Notes: a model not told the origin generated them from the sequence alone. 64,000 nt of DNA from Stictocephala bisonia (GCA_035578905.1 JAQJVL010000425.1:62001-126000); one strand, 5' to 3'; shown: positions 1 through 10,007, numbered from the stretch's first letter. Numbers and translations: made by a program.

Positions 1-189
1 CACAAGACTGATTATTTGCAATTCTCACTTCTAATTTTAGTAGTGCATCTTCCCACACCTGTGTGAAAGTGATTCAACATAGTCCAATTTATGACAATTC
101 CAACTTATGAGCAAGGTACATTCTACCGATCGTGGTCATAGGACCTAATACCATTTATGAGGTCTAATACCATTAGTTCTAAAATAATT

Positions 190-780
190 AATGAGGGTGG
201 ATAGATCAAATGTAAATATTCTATCTGTTTTTATATGTACACTTGTTGAGTTCTGAGAGCAGTATCATCTGCATCTATGAATTTTCTGTGAAAAGGGAAT
301 GTTGCCAGTGTATACATTGAATAAAAGAGGAGCAAGAAAAGATCCTTGTGGCAGTCCATTGTTCAGGTACCTAAAAGATTTCTCTTCAAACCAGGCTCAG
401 TTTATTAACCTGATGCTGAGGGTGGGATTCATAAATCCCAACAATTGAGAACTAGGAATTAAGTTGTTAAATGTAAGTCACAGGTTCTTTCTCCAGACTT
501 CATCATAGGCTGCTGAGGATTTAAAAATGGTGTTTTATTTTCTTTTCAAACTTATTCTCAATGAAATTTAGGTCGCAGTCAAAGACAGTATCTGGTCACA
601 ACAATATCAACCAGGTTTGAAACCAGCTTGTTCAACTGGGATTAAATTGGGATTAATTTACAACAGAATTGGTGATATTCTGTTGTAAATTAGCCTCTCC
701 AGCAACTTATAGTAGACACTTAAATAAGCTTTAGAGCGGTAGTTTTCAGCTCGTTCTTGAGCACAAGGTAGCATCTGGTC
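190..780 (-). pseudogene. Jockey-type LINE reverse transcriptase fragment
   Basis: Reading the minus strand in shifting frames gives the fingers and palm of a non-LTR reverse transcriptase: a YKLLERLIYNRISPIL segment near 660-720, EQAGFKPG near 610, a degenerate SAAYDEVW block near 500-520, then GLPQGSFLAPLLFNVYTGNIP near 290-360 and a shifted ADDTAL near 260. The order of blocks and the LPQGS(F)LAPLLFN(V)Y wording match jockey-like insect LINEs. Several stops and frameshifts make it non-functional. It is of the same general type as the fragment at 47239-48480, which keeps the later domains. No intact ORF1 or endonuclease was recognised upstream on the minus strand. Confidence 0.7.
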
Positions 781-1410
781 TCTATGTTTTAAGGAGAATC
801 TCATATTATTTGTAATTTAAACATTACAATGAATTTACTTTGCCTTAATCCACTTGCATATCACATATTTGGGAGTACTCGTATTTGGCTAGCCATAATC
901 CCTCTGTTATATTGTTTATTTGTTTTTTTTGTGTTTGTGTCTTTTGTTGGATTCATTCAGCCATCCTTTTTTCCCCTGGCTGGGTTGGCAGCACTTAGGC
1001 CTCTTAGTCTTTTGCTGCTTTTTGTTCAGTTGCAATGTCAACCTAAGTCTTTAGGCTTACCAGCTCTAGAGTCCAGGTGGGGACTAGTACCATACCACAA
1101 TATTTCACTAGGAGAAGGTGAAGAGGGCCTGAGATGCAGCAGTGATATTTCGGGTTGACCTGCTGCTGCTTGGCTGGCCCATTAGGGGTCGATACCTTAT
1201 TCCCTCTCCTATTCGCTGCGCCCACTTCTATTACACAGGTGATATTCTTCCATTTTGTCTTACTGCCTCCTGGTCCTTTCTTCTTCTTTACTAGTCTGGC
1301 ACAGACTGTTTGGAGAAAAGTTTTCAAGGAATTTGTGTGGAAAATTTCCGTTTATTTTTGTCTTAGAGACAAAAAGACTTAGAAATTTTAGTTTTGGGGC
1401 TATCACAACT
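781..1410. other. Unassigned stretch beside the RT fragment
   Basis: Short open frames exist on both strands (829-1158 plus; 1043-1327 minus) but none resembles a known protein. The position, upstream of the minus-strand RT remnant, would suit a decayed 5' part of the same LINE, but I see no endonuclease or zinc-knuckle motif. Confidence 0.3.
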
Positions 1411-1705
1411 GGACATTACTAGAGAAGTCTGGCGTGTCGATGTTGGATGGTTGTCAATGTTCAGATGTTGTGTAGGGAAGAGGCTTGTCAGACCTGTCAG
1501 TTAGCTGAAAATCAGACCAACACTACGTGGTTCGGATTCCACATAAAGCTGTAAGTCCCATAGTTGCCCTGGCTATTGAACTATTAATAAATAGCTCTTT
1601 GTGAGGAACACTTAACCTTAGTTAGTAACAACGAGTACACTCATCAGACTCATTCGCCCCTCATATTCGCCCATATCTTGACGATCGGCGTCTTATGAAT
1701 GAATG
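1411..1705 (+). repeat. Repeat family A, copy 1 (about 290 bp)
   Basis: Aligns by eye along its length with 55008-55297, and with the reverse complement of 18368-18536. Shared blocks include GGACA(C/T)TACT(A/G)GAGA at the start, a GCTGAAAATCAGACCAA block in the middle, and a CATTCGCCC...CATATTC block before an ATGA-rich end (GAATGAATGATGAAT). The ATGA-type tail suggests a retroposed, SINE-like repeat, but no tRNA-type promoter boxes are clear. Confidence 0.65.
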
Positions 1706-2831
1706 ATGAATAATAATTTTCAAATATAATTTTTGCTGTCTCCTATCCACTTCTACTTTCTTTCCTATTTAAAAATGTTTAAAGAGCAGGTTACCCAAGA
1801 GCTTTTGCAATCTTAATTCTTCCAATCTAAACTGGCCAATAGCTAAATTTTGTCTCTAAGGCCCTGTTCATGCTATCTACCCTTTAATCCTTGTTGAAAT
1901 TTGTATTTTGTCGGTTTTTTAGATTTGTCTTTTCTACATTGTTCGTTTTCTAAATGTTTAGTATTTTGTTAGTTAATGTTAATTATTTCATGGTTTCTGT
2001 TAGGGCATACATTATTGTCATTAATCATATTTATTTTTCTGCAATTTCTTTAGTTGTAGGTGTTGTGTAATAGTTACTTATATTGTTATATTGGTTGGAG
2101 CTCTGGAATGTGAAAAGGAATTAAGAATACTAGAGGGTCTTAATTCCTAGGTTGCTCCTGCATGCTTTGCGTGCCAACCTCGTTGCTCGCTGTGTATTAA
2201 TGGGGAATACAGAAGATGCAGCAAAGTTATAGTGTTAGTTTAATTTTGTTTCTAAACACATATAGTTAAATCATTTTATTCTTAAATGTGTTTTCTTATA
2301 AGAAGTGGTCATTTTCTATGTACTGAAATTTAAGATAATGAATTTCCTTCTAGTAACAGTGAGTAAAAGGACAAAATACTTAACTTGTATTGACAGCTGT
2401 CAAAGTCACATGGTTTATTTATTTGCCAAATAAATTAATTGTAATTGGATTACTCATAATAACTCCAGTAAATCCAATAGTTTTTTACTAAGTTATTAAG
2501 TACAGTCCCAACAGTAGCCTTGAATAAATAAAACTTACAATTTCACTGAAATGATAAAGTCGTATACTGGATATAACACACTGGATTTGACCTCTGTAGT
2601 TTCCTGTCAGTCATTCTGAACTGCAACTCAATCTGAAGACCAATCATAGCACTGTATTCATAACTGTGGTGATTCTCCTATTGGTCAATAATCACCAATA
2701 AGAAGTTTGGACTGTCTTGCAACCACCTGTCTGAATATAATCAGCTGTTTGTTTCAAATTTGGTGCAGTTATTTGATACAGCTGTTATTATTAATGGTGG
2801 ACAACTTATTACTGGCTGCTGTCTGTTGCAT
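1706..2831. other. AT-rich DNA with a scrap of repeat family B
   Basis: No gene recognised. At about 2155-2205 a block (CTGCATGCTTTGCGTGCCAA) matches repeat family B, seen more fully at 45005-45300 and, inverted, at 50440-50690. The rest shows no structure I can assign. Confidence 0.4.
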
Positions 2832-2873
2832 ATCAGTAACCACTGTGGTCACTAGACCACAGTGGTTACTGAT
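2832..2873. repeat. Perfect hairpin, 19-bp arms and 4-nt loop
   Basis: The arm ATCAGTAACCACTGTGGTC at 2832-2850 is followed by ACTA and then its exact reverse complement at 2855-2873. It would form a very stable cruciform or RNA hairpin. No TE terminal sequence was recognised in it. Confidence 0.85.
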
Positions 2874-2934
2874 CAACCCTGGCCTGACCACTAGGTCAAG
2901 GTCACTTACTATCAGTGATACCTGGTAATAAACT

Positions 2935-3040
2935 GGAGAAGGGGCGCCTGTTCAAATCCCACTGGTAGACATAACTTTTTGCACCACAAAAAAAAAAAAA
3001 AATAAATAAATAAATAAATAAAATAAATAAATAAATCTTT
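2935..3040 (+). repeat. Possible tRNA-derived SINE tail plus A-rich/(TAAA)n tract
   Basis: GTTCAAATCCC near 2952 resembles a RNA polymerase III B box. It is followed about 35 bp later by an A-run and (TAAA)n from about 2988. That is the usual end of a tRNA-derived SINE. The A box is not convincing, so this could be a truncated SINE or a coincidence. The tract ends immediately before the LINE. Confidence 0.4.
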
Positions 3041-3093
3041 TTTGGCATATTTATTAAAAAATTTATTTTACTTTTATATCTAATGTCAACTTA

Positions 3094-4263
3094 ATGTGGA
3101 AAAAAAATCACACCAATATGAATAATAGCTCTGAAGCTAAATGTAGTCCTGTTATCAAGACTAGATCATATTTCAATGGCAGAAAACCTGTAAATAGAGA
3201 ATCTCCACAAACAATTAAGAATTCTCCAATCTTATTGAAAAAATCTGATATTTTACGAGGAAAAAAAGAAAACAATACCAATTCAGTACAGCAGGATGTT
3301 AAAATTCATAATGAATCCCAAGCAGGTAAACTTAAACGTGATGAATTATACGAATTGAAAGATATTAATGAAACTAAGAATTACATTGACAGCTTAAAAA
3401 ATGAAATGGAAATTCTTAAAAAAGAAAAAAGTTTATTACAGAAAAATTTTGACGATATGAAAAACAAACTGGAGGAAAATACAAAGAGTTTAAATGATCT
3501 TAATAAAGTAATACACACAAATGATATATTAAAGACTACTTGGTTATCAGATGATCAAATTGGGAATTATTTTGACCAATTAAATGACAGAGTATTAGGC
3601 ACTAAGTCTGATATCTATCTTTTGAGCCCCTTGATCGGTCATGCCATAAAATCCTTAATAGATACAGATCATTTTTTAACACCGCTTTATCTGCATGTCA
3701 AGAACATCATCATCATTCCAGTTAATGATTCTATGGATTTTAATAATGAGAGTGGCAGCCACTGGAGTCTACTGATATTTAGTAAGGAATTGTCAACATT
3801 TTATTACTATGACTCATTATCCAAAAAAAACTGGGAACAAGCCAAACTAATTGCAAGCAGATTGTCTTCACATATATCCTTGGGAAATAGTCCACAAATA
3901 GTAAAGGTACCTGGCCCCCTCCAAGAAAACTCTTACGATTGTGGGATTTATTTAATTCTGGCAGCTGAATATATTCTAAATAACTGTCAAAACCCACATT
4001 TTTTCCTGGACTTATCTATTCCTTTCTTTGATTACATAGACTGTATAAAAAAAAGATCATTATTGGCATTCATATTTACAAACACATGTAGCAGAGGAAC
4101 ATTACAGTCTCTAATGGGAGTAAACATAAAACCAACTTCATCTTTTCAGCTTCCAAAGAGACAAGGTAAACCTCAGTCCTCAGAGAAGGTAATTACTTCA
4201 CCTCACGAATCAATAATAGAAATATCTAACCGTTTTGATCCCTTGCTCAATGCCACTACTTAA
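3094..4263 (+). CDS. LINE ORF1, N-terminal half: coiled coil + Ulp1/SENP-like cysteine protease
   Basis: 389 residues. Residues 1-80 are basic and polar. About 90-155 is a Lys/Glu/Leu-rich coiled coil, likely for self-assembly as in other LINE ORF1 proteins. About 150-330 reads as a C48 (Ulp1/SENP) peptidase: it opens with a TTWLSDDQIGNYFDQL-type block. The catalytic set is His223 in SGSHWSLL, Asp240 in YYYDSLS, Gln277 in PLQENSYDCGIY and Cys283. In the known family these residues remove SUMO or related modifiers; the substrate here is unknown. The frame ends at TAA 4261-4263, but the same frame stays open without a stop into the esterase ORF at 4315. The two may therefore have been one protein of about 750 residues, or be made by re-initiation or readthrough. 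All catalytic residues are intact. Confidence 0.85.
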   Translation: MWKKNHTNMNNSSEAKCSPVIKTRSYFNGRKPVNRESPQTIKNSPILLKKSDILRGKKENNTNSVQQDVKIHNESQAGKLKRDELYELKDINETKNYIDSLKNEMEILKKEKSLLQKNFDDMKNKLEENTKSLNDLNKVIHTNDILKTTWLSDDQIGNYFDQLNDRVLGTKSDIYLLSPLIGHAIKSLIDTDHFLTPLYLHVKNIIIIPVNDSMDFNNESGSHWSLLIFSKELSTFYYYDSLSKKNWEQAKLIASRLSSHISLGNSPQIVKVPGPLQENSYDCGIYLILAAEYILNNCQNPHFFLDLSIPFFDYIDCIKKRSLLAFIFTNTCSRGTLQSLMGVNIKPTSSFQLPKRQGKPQSSEKVITSPHESIIEISNRFDPLLNATT

Positions 4264-4314
4264 AATAGAAGTTTAGAAAAATTAACTAACATAGCAATAT
4301 CAAACAGTGAATCT

Positions 4315-5352
4315 ATGAACACCCTGGGAAGAAGAAAAAGTACCGCAGCTCTCATCCCCTCATCATCCCCAAAAGCAAATTGTTCTAAATTACTCGATGA
4401 AGTCCAGATAGTTTCTGATAGTCATGGTAAAGGGCTGGCAGAGAAGATTAATATGTATCAGCAGAAAACAAAATTAGTAGCCACATCTTTTGTCAAACCA
4501 GGTGCAAAGTTTTTGGATGTTATAAATACTGGGTGCATTCTTGACAAACAAAATTTAATTTTAATATGTGGTGGTAATGATATCTACGAACTTAAGCCAG
4601 AACCTATTTACAAAAATCTGGAAAACTTTCTTGTCAAATGCAAAGGCATATTAGTTTATTTATGTACAATACCCTATAGATATGATCTGCCACAAAATCA
4701 TGCAGTAAACAATACCATTTTGGATATCAACAGTTTTATTAAAAATACAGCCTGCAAATTTAACTATGTCTACATAGTTGATTTATTTAATCTGAATAGA
4801 TATCATTTTACTCGACATGGGTTACACATGAACAAAAGAGGGAAAATCGCTATTTGCCATTACATACAAGAAAGTATGGACATTGCTTCTGCTCGAGAGC
4901 ACATACAACCAACACCTGACGAAGAGTCATTACTATTACATGCTGGTGAGAAGGACAACTGGCCAGACTCTCATCTAAGGACAGAACAATTCTTCCCGCC
5001 ACTTAAGGCTGTTAAGAACAATGGGAACCAGCAGCTGTTTAACCCAAGATCGTCTCAGCAGACCACCAGTCCTCCATCAACTGAGCAGACCATCATAATA
5101 GGTGTAGAGACACCCATATCAAAGGAGAACCAACCGATGACCGCTACAAAACTTATCGCAGCTGGTGATCATCCTATGACTCAGAATCAAGTGGATGAAT
5201 CAAGCTACCAATGTCATAACACTCAAATTTTTTCTCCTGCTACACCTGGGTCCAACTCTATATTTAAAGGCTTTTCAACACCTGAAATTAATTCTCAGAA
5301 TAGAAAAAAATTTCCAGGTCTAAATTTAAACTCCACTCACACAATAACATAA
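4315..5352 (+). CDS. LINE ORF1, C-terminal half: SGNH/GDSL-like esterase
   Basis: 345 residues in the same frame as the protease ORF. An SGNH hydrolase fold is indicated by Ser36 in VSDSHGKG (block I), Asn88 in ICGGNDIY (block III) and RHGLHMNKRGK near 167-177 (block V, with the expected His171). In classical SGNH enzymes block V reads DxxH; here the Asp position is a His (HGLH). The minus-strand relative at 51232-51864 has the same change, so it looks like a lineage feature and not damage. SGNH domains are known from ORF1 proteins of CR1 and L2 LINEs, where a lipid- or membrane-related role has been suggested. Residues 200-345 are Gln/Thr/Pro-rich and look disordered. Confidence 0.85.
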   Translation: MNTLGRRKSTAALIPSSSPKANCSKLLDEVQIVSDSHGKGLAEKINMYQQKTKLVATSFVKPGAKFLDVINTGCILDKQNLILICGGNDIYELKPEPIYKNLENFLVKCKGILVYLCTIPYRYDLPQNHAVNNTILDINSFIKNTACKFNYVYIVDLFNLNRYHFTRHGLHMNKRGKIAICHYIQESMDIASAREHIQPTPDEESLLLHAGEKDNWPDSHLRTEQFFPPLKAVKNNGNQQLFNPRSSQQTTSPPSTEQTIIIGVETPISKENQPMTATKLIAAGDHPMTQNQVDESSYQCHNTQIFSPATPGSNSIFKGFSTPEINSQNRKKFPGLNLNSTHTIT

Positions 5353-5411
5353 CACAAAAGTCACAGAATCCTAATAAAAAGTTAAACTCTATAAAAATTT
5401 TTCATCAAAAT

Positions 5412-6221
5412 ATGGAACATCTGCCTTCTCGTATAGAACAATTACAAATTGTATTGGATGAAATAGACCCCCAAATTATTGTTTTAACAGAACATAACAT
5501 GAAACAAAATGAAATAGAGAGGCTCAATATTAGTAACTTTGATCTAACTGCAAATTTTTCACGTCAAAATTTTAATAAAGGCGGTGTTTTAATTTTAAGC
5601 AATAAAGAGATGTCTTGGGAAAAGATGGAAATGCTCTCATTGAACTCGTTGTTGGAGGAGAAACAATTTGAGTTCTGTATGACTAAATTCGTTATTGGAC
5701 AATTTAAATTTATTCTAGTAGGCATATACAGATCACCCAGCTCTAATGTAGATATCTTTTTGGACAGGTTAGAATATTTAATAGAAAAAATAAACAGAAA
5801 CAACTCTCAAATCATAGTTGCAGGGGATTTAAATATTAATGTGTTGGTAAATAATAAAGATCATACTAATTTGAAACATCTTCTAAAACGCAATAATATG
5901 TATTACTCAGTTAATTTTCCAACTCGAGTTTTTAATAGTTCAATTTCTGCACTGGATAATTTTTTAACTAACATGAGAAAGAATCATGTAAGAGTTGAAG
6001 GTTTGATTACTATGCTATCTGACCATGATGGACAGATCTTTGAAATTTTAAATGTGAATAAAAACCAAAACAACCAACATTTATCAGAGATACGCCATGA
6101 TTTCTCAAAAATAAACAATGAATCATTCCAAATGAGTTTAGAACAAGAGACATGGAAAGAGGTATACTTTGCTCCAGTGGAAAAAAAGTACAATGTTTTT
6201 AATACTATTTTTACTCAATAA
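5412..6221 (+). pseudogene. LINE APE-type endonuclease domain
   Basis: Encodes the N-terminal nuclease of LINE ORF2, which nicks target DNA for target-primed reverse transcription. The open frame extends upstream of the first ATG through SIKIFHQN, the usual HQN start of this domain, so the native start lies before 5412. Visible motifs are Glu27 in LTEHNM, FNKGGVLIL, GIYRSPSSN near residue 100, Asp139/Asn141 in AGDLNIN, a weak LDNFLTN block, and Asp204-His205 in LSDHDGQ. The catalytic residues appear intact. A TAA at 6219 interrupts the reading, which resumes in the same frame after it. Confidence 0.85.
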
Positions 6222-6227
6222 TTTAAT

Positions 6228-6662
6228 ATGTCATTTCCAAAGAAAGTTTTTAAAATTAAGTTAAGAGAAAAGAGCTGGATAAATGATGAGCTTAAAGAGG
6301 AAAAGATGAATATTATAGGTTTGTGTAAACTTTCAAGAATTTTTAAAAATAGTAAATTATTAGAAGAAATTAAATACAGACAAAAAGCTTATAAGAGGAA
6401 AATAATAGATGCAAAAAAACACTTTGTTAATAATAAAATTCAAAATTCCAAAAATGTTCCGCGAACTACGTGGAATATAATTAACACAGAAATTGGCTGT
6501 AAAAGAATTAATGTAGATAAAAACATTATAATAAAAGATGGAAGTATTGCACTTACAAATCCCAAACTCATATCAAACATATTTAATGATTATTTTATAA
6601 GTATAGCAAATTCTTGTACAAATACGTTTCCTATTGACCATAACAAACTAAATAATAAATAG
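6228..6662 (+). pseudogene. LINE endonuclease-RT linker
   Basis: 144 residues in the same frame as the endonuclease, past the in-frame stop at 6219. Its Lys-rich sequence (KSWINDELKEE near the start, YRQKAYKRKIIDAKKHF in the middle, a TTWNIINTEIG block) is the usual region between endonuclease and RT in jockey/CR1-group ORF2 proteins. It ends at TAG 6660 where an AT-rich expansion begins. Confidence 0.75.
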
Positions 6663-6707
6663 AGTAACTAAAAAATAAATAGAGTTAAATAACTAAATAA
6701 CTAAATA
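6663..6707 (+). repeat. Small AACTAAATA-type expansion that shifts the ORF2 frame
   Basis: Repeated TAACTAAATA / AAATAGAG units fill the join. The coding frame before it (phase of 6228) differs from the frame after it, which resumes with EDSSVLTIKNIF at about 6708. Slippage in this tract plausibly caused the frameshift. Confidence 0.6.
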
Positions 6708-8026
6708 GAGAAGATAGCTCAGTTTTAACTATTAAAAATATTTTCCACTTACAGCCAACAAACACAAAAGAAATTGAGCAAATTATAAATTCTTTCGAAA
6801 ATAAAAATTCCAGTGGTTATGATGGGGTACCTATGACAGTAATAAAACATTCATATAAACAGCTAAGTCATATTTTGGTTCACCTAATAAACTCTTCTTT
6901 TTCATCTGGAATTTTCCCCAATCCATTAAAAATTGCCAAAGTTTTACCAATTTATAAAAAAGGTGATTCCACACAAGTAAGTAACTATCGGCCCATCTCA
7001 CTTCTTCCAGTAATTTCAAAAATTTTTGAAAAAGTAGTAAATACCAGACTTGTCTCATTCCTTGAATCTAATAAAGTTCTAGAAAATGAACAACATGGAT
7101 TTCGGAATGGAAAATCAACAATAACTGCAGCAGCCGATTTTGTCAATTCAATAATAAATTCAATAGATGAAGGTAAAACTGTCATTGGTATTTTCATGGA
7201 TCTGTCAAAGGCATTTGACAGTGTCTGTCATTCCACTCTCCTATCTATCTTGCAAAGCTTGGGCATTGGAGGCACTTCATTGGCTTGGTTCAGATCATAT
7301 TTGCAGAATAGACAACAATATGTTGAAATTGTTTTCAACAATTCTAAAACCATTACAAGAAGTAGGTCCACATTAAAACCAGTGAAGTATGGGGTACCAC
7401 AAGGATCAATTCTTGGTCCCTTACTATTTATATGTTATCTAAACGGTCTGAACAACAAATTAAGTTTTTCCCCCTTAACATCTGTATGTCTATATGCAGA
7501 TGATTTAACCCTAAAAATATCTGGTAATTCACAAGAAGATGTTGATATAAAGTCACTTGTCGAATTGGCAAATATTCAGCAACATCTTAATGACCGTAAT
7601 TTGATTCTTAATCCAAAGAAAACTAAATATGTACACTTTAAAACCAGGCAGACTAGAAGTGACTTTAATCCTCAAATTACCATAAATGATATAGAAATAG
7701 AAAAGAAAGAGGAAATGAAATTCTTAGGATTACTCATTGATAGTTCATTGAGTTGGAATGGCCATATTAATTATATTCTAGGTAAAATAAACTCTGGATT
7801 ATATGCATTAAGAAAAATGTCAGTAATATGTAACATTTCGGTTTTAAAACAGATATATTTTTCTCATATACACTCTCATATAACCTATGGAATTTGTGTT
7901 TATGGTGCAACAAAGAAAGAAAATTTAGATAGGATTTTAAAAACTCAAAAAAAAGCAATTAGGATTATGCTTAACTTAAAGTCAGATGCATCTGTAAAAA
8001 ATTTTTTAAAGAACTTAACATATTAA
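6708..8026 (+). pseudogene. LINE reverse transcriptase domain (ORF2)
   Basis: The frame is open from about 6708, with an internal ATG at 6833. RT blocks in order: SSGYDGVP, KVLPIYKKGD, YRPISLLPVISKIFEK, NEQHGFRNGKST, GIFMDLSKAFDSV, YGVPQGSILGPLLF, YADD (residues 221-224 counted from 6833), then LILNPKKTK and FLGLLID of the thumb. All catalytic Asp residues are present (DLSKAFD and YADD). It would copy the element's RNA at the nicked target. The frame ends early at 8026 through a single-base shift in an A/T run, and the tail continues in another frame. The type is CR1/jockey-group, consistent with the APE endonuclease and the ATTTTG tail. Confidence 0.9.
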
Positions 8027-8328
8027 CAGTATATGGTCAATATATTTATGAAACAATAATGTATGTTAAAAAGAATCAACAACTCAATTTAAGACATTCA
8101 AATCTGACACATAACTATAACACAAGAAAAAAAAATGAAACTATATTTTTTCAACATAGATTACAGTTTTTTAAAAAGAATATATATTTTAACGGTCTCA
8201 GATTTTTGAACAATATTCCTCATAATATAAGAACTTTTGAATCTCACAACAAATTTTCTCAAGTGCTAAAACGGTTTTTAATTGATTTGACACTGTATGC
8301 AATTGATGAGTTCGAAGATTGCAACTAA
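7990..8328 (+). pseudogene. LINE ORF2 C-terminal tail, frameshifted
   Basis: In the shifted frame a CKKFFKELNILTVYGQYIYE stretch is read, followed by HNYNTRKKN and FFQHRLQFFKKNIYFNGL. This is the conserved C-terminal module of insect CR1/jockey-group ORF2 proteins. It ends at TAA about 100 bp before the polyadenylation signal. Confidence 0.75.
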
Positions 8329-8410
8329 AACAATGTATTCTAATGTAGGTCCTTATATTTAGTTTCTTGTAAATGACACTATTCAATGTACTCTGTATGT
8401 ACTTTTTATG

Positions 8411-8437
8411 AATAAAGATATTTTGATTTTGATTTTG
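8411..8437 (+). terminator. LINE 3' end: AATAAA plus (ATTTTG)3
   Basis: AATAAA at 8411-8416 is followed by three ATTTTG units at 8420-8437, after which the sequence changes character. Short tandem 3' ends of this type are typical of CR1-group LINEs and are thought to guide priming. Confidence 0.75.
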
Positions 8438-8449
8438 TGCTTATTACAT

Positions 8450-8690
8450 CTCAGCCTTCAGCTTCGACCTGCAAATTTTGAATATATATAATAGTACGTT
8501 AACTGTATAGTGTAAAATCACAATATTAAATTTATTTACAGTATCTCACTCAAATTACTGACGTTGTTACCTATTTATTAGTATGAACAACCAATTATAT
8601 TACTTAGCATATTTCAAATGCGTTTATTTCATTTGTTTTTGTTTAACAGCTAAAGATTAATAAAATATATGCATTGAAACCTTCAACTCT
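8450..8690 (+). repeat. Repeat family B, partial copy
   Basis: Matches 45100-45300 and the reverse complement of 50440-50570: shared ATCACAATATTAAATTTATT, TTTACAGTATCTCA, CCTATTTATTAGTAT, ATTACTTAGC and TGTTTAACAGCT blocks. No coding capacity. It directly follows the LINE, so the LINE may have inserted into or beside it. Confidence 0.6.
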
Positions 8691-9819
8691 AGTAGAATGG
8701 AACACTACAATCGAATGTGAATAAAACCATACTTATAACCTTCCCTGGTTTAACATTATGAAAGATCTAACCTTCTCAATATTACAAACACCATTTTTCA
8801 TATTCCAACAGCTATTAACACTTTGGAAATCATTATTTACATTTAGTTTTTTAATTAGCATAATATGTGTTGGTACAAATACAGTACAAGTGAACGTCAC
8901 ACATGTAAGTTTTATTGTAGAACAATGTTGATTTGTTGGATCCTGTGAAAATCTATTTGCAAAAAAATTGTTTATAACTTAAGTTAACTTGAGACAAATT
9001 TACGTTTGACTTTTTCCTGGAGCGTAATGACTTAGCATAGTGAGAAAAGTTACTCCCAATGAATTCAAAATATCAAGCAGAATGTCCGTTTATTTTGACA
9101 TGCATACTTAAAGTAACATTTTAAAAATCTGAAAATGTATTTGCCTTTAAGTTGCAGCTTCTCGAGAATAAAAGCATGTTTATTATTATTTTTTTTTTAC
9201 AAGACATTTACACAATCCATTTTAAATTAAAAATTCTCATTTAATTTAATAAGCTAATTAAACATTTGGCACAAGTTAATTACATTTAGAAAATGCCTAA
9301 AATAAGTTACATACTTAAATTCAAACTACATAAATTTAGAGATTCATTCTTGAGAAGACTTCCATTTACAAGTTATACAAGTTAATTATTATTAGAAAAA
9401 TTTATGAGAAAATATTTACATTGGAGGATCAATCCATTCCTCGAACAGACAACGAAATTGAAAATAATTAAAAAAATTAAATTACATTACATTATAAATT
9501 AAATTACAAATTATATATTTTTTTGTATAAGTCATCAACCAAACATTACCGAATTCAGATACAAATTTAGTAAACTTTATAACATTATCAAATCATACAA
9601 TTGTTGCCAATATCTTAAAATATAGAATATACAAATACAAGGTTTTACATGTTACGTTCAATTGACTTCCTACTACGGCCGGCACTTCCATGCTAGTAGC
9701 TATTTTCACCTGCCGAAACTAACTTGGGCTGTCTTCATCGCTTCCGTATCGTCACCGAGCTTGCGTCACTTGCCACCCGCGTCGTCTTTCAATTGGTTGA
9801 CCCCGTTTTAATTGGTGTT
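8691..9819. other. AT-rich DNA without recognised genes, ending in a CpG-richer patch
   Basis: 8691-9650 is AT-rich with no protein or repeat I recognise. From about 9660 to 9900 the sequence becomes clearly richer in GC and CpG (CGGCCGG, CACCCGCGTCG). That could be a decayed TE promoter, but no gene start follows it. Confidence 0.3.
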
Positions 9820-9841
9820 TTGTTACCATATATGGTAACAA
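9820..9841. repeat. 22-bp perfect palindrome
   Basis: TTGTTACCATA followed by its exact reverse complement, centred at 9830/9831, inside the CpG-richer patch. It could be a dimeric protein-binding site or the ends of a small inverted repeat. No function can be assigned. Confidence 0.7.
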
Positions 9842-10007
9842 TGTACGCACCACGTTGTGCCTCGAACATTTGGAAGGCCACGTTTACTTCCACTTTTTAT
9901 GATTTAAATTTGTATTTTTAATTATTTTTGTTGTATATAATTTCTATCTTACACACAACACAAATATATTACAATACAAACGTACAAAAAAAGTACAAAC
10001 ACACTGA

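Larger units (their letters stand above)
3041..8437 (+). mobile_element. CR1-like LINE with protease and esterase in its first ORF region
   Basis: A nearly full-length non-LTR retrotransposon in the order: coiled coil, Ulp1-like cysteine protease, SGNH esterase, APE-type endonuclease, reverse transcriptase, conserved C-terminal tail, 3' end. The 3' end has AATAAA followed by three ATTTTG units, the short 3' tandem repeat seen in CR1-group LINEs instead of a poly(A) tail. It is broken by stops at 4261, 6219 and 6660, a frameshift in an AT-rich expansion near 6663-6707, and a frameshift near 7990-8000, so this copy is dead. The 5' boundary is approximate because no target duplication could be fixed. 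SGNH domains are known in CR1/L2 ORF1; a Ulp1-like protease beside one is the unusual part. Confidence 0.85.

Noticed and set aside
829..1382. Two overlapping open frames with hydrophobic N-termini
   Set aside because: No domain, no splice context, and they lie beside a decayed LINE; composition explains the hydrophobicity.
9724..9921. 65-residue frame in the CpG-rich patch, considered as a first exon
   Set aside because: No homologue, and no convincing splice donor was identified; it includes the palindrome.
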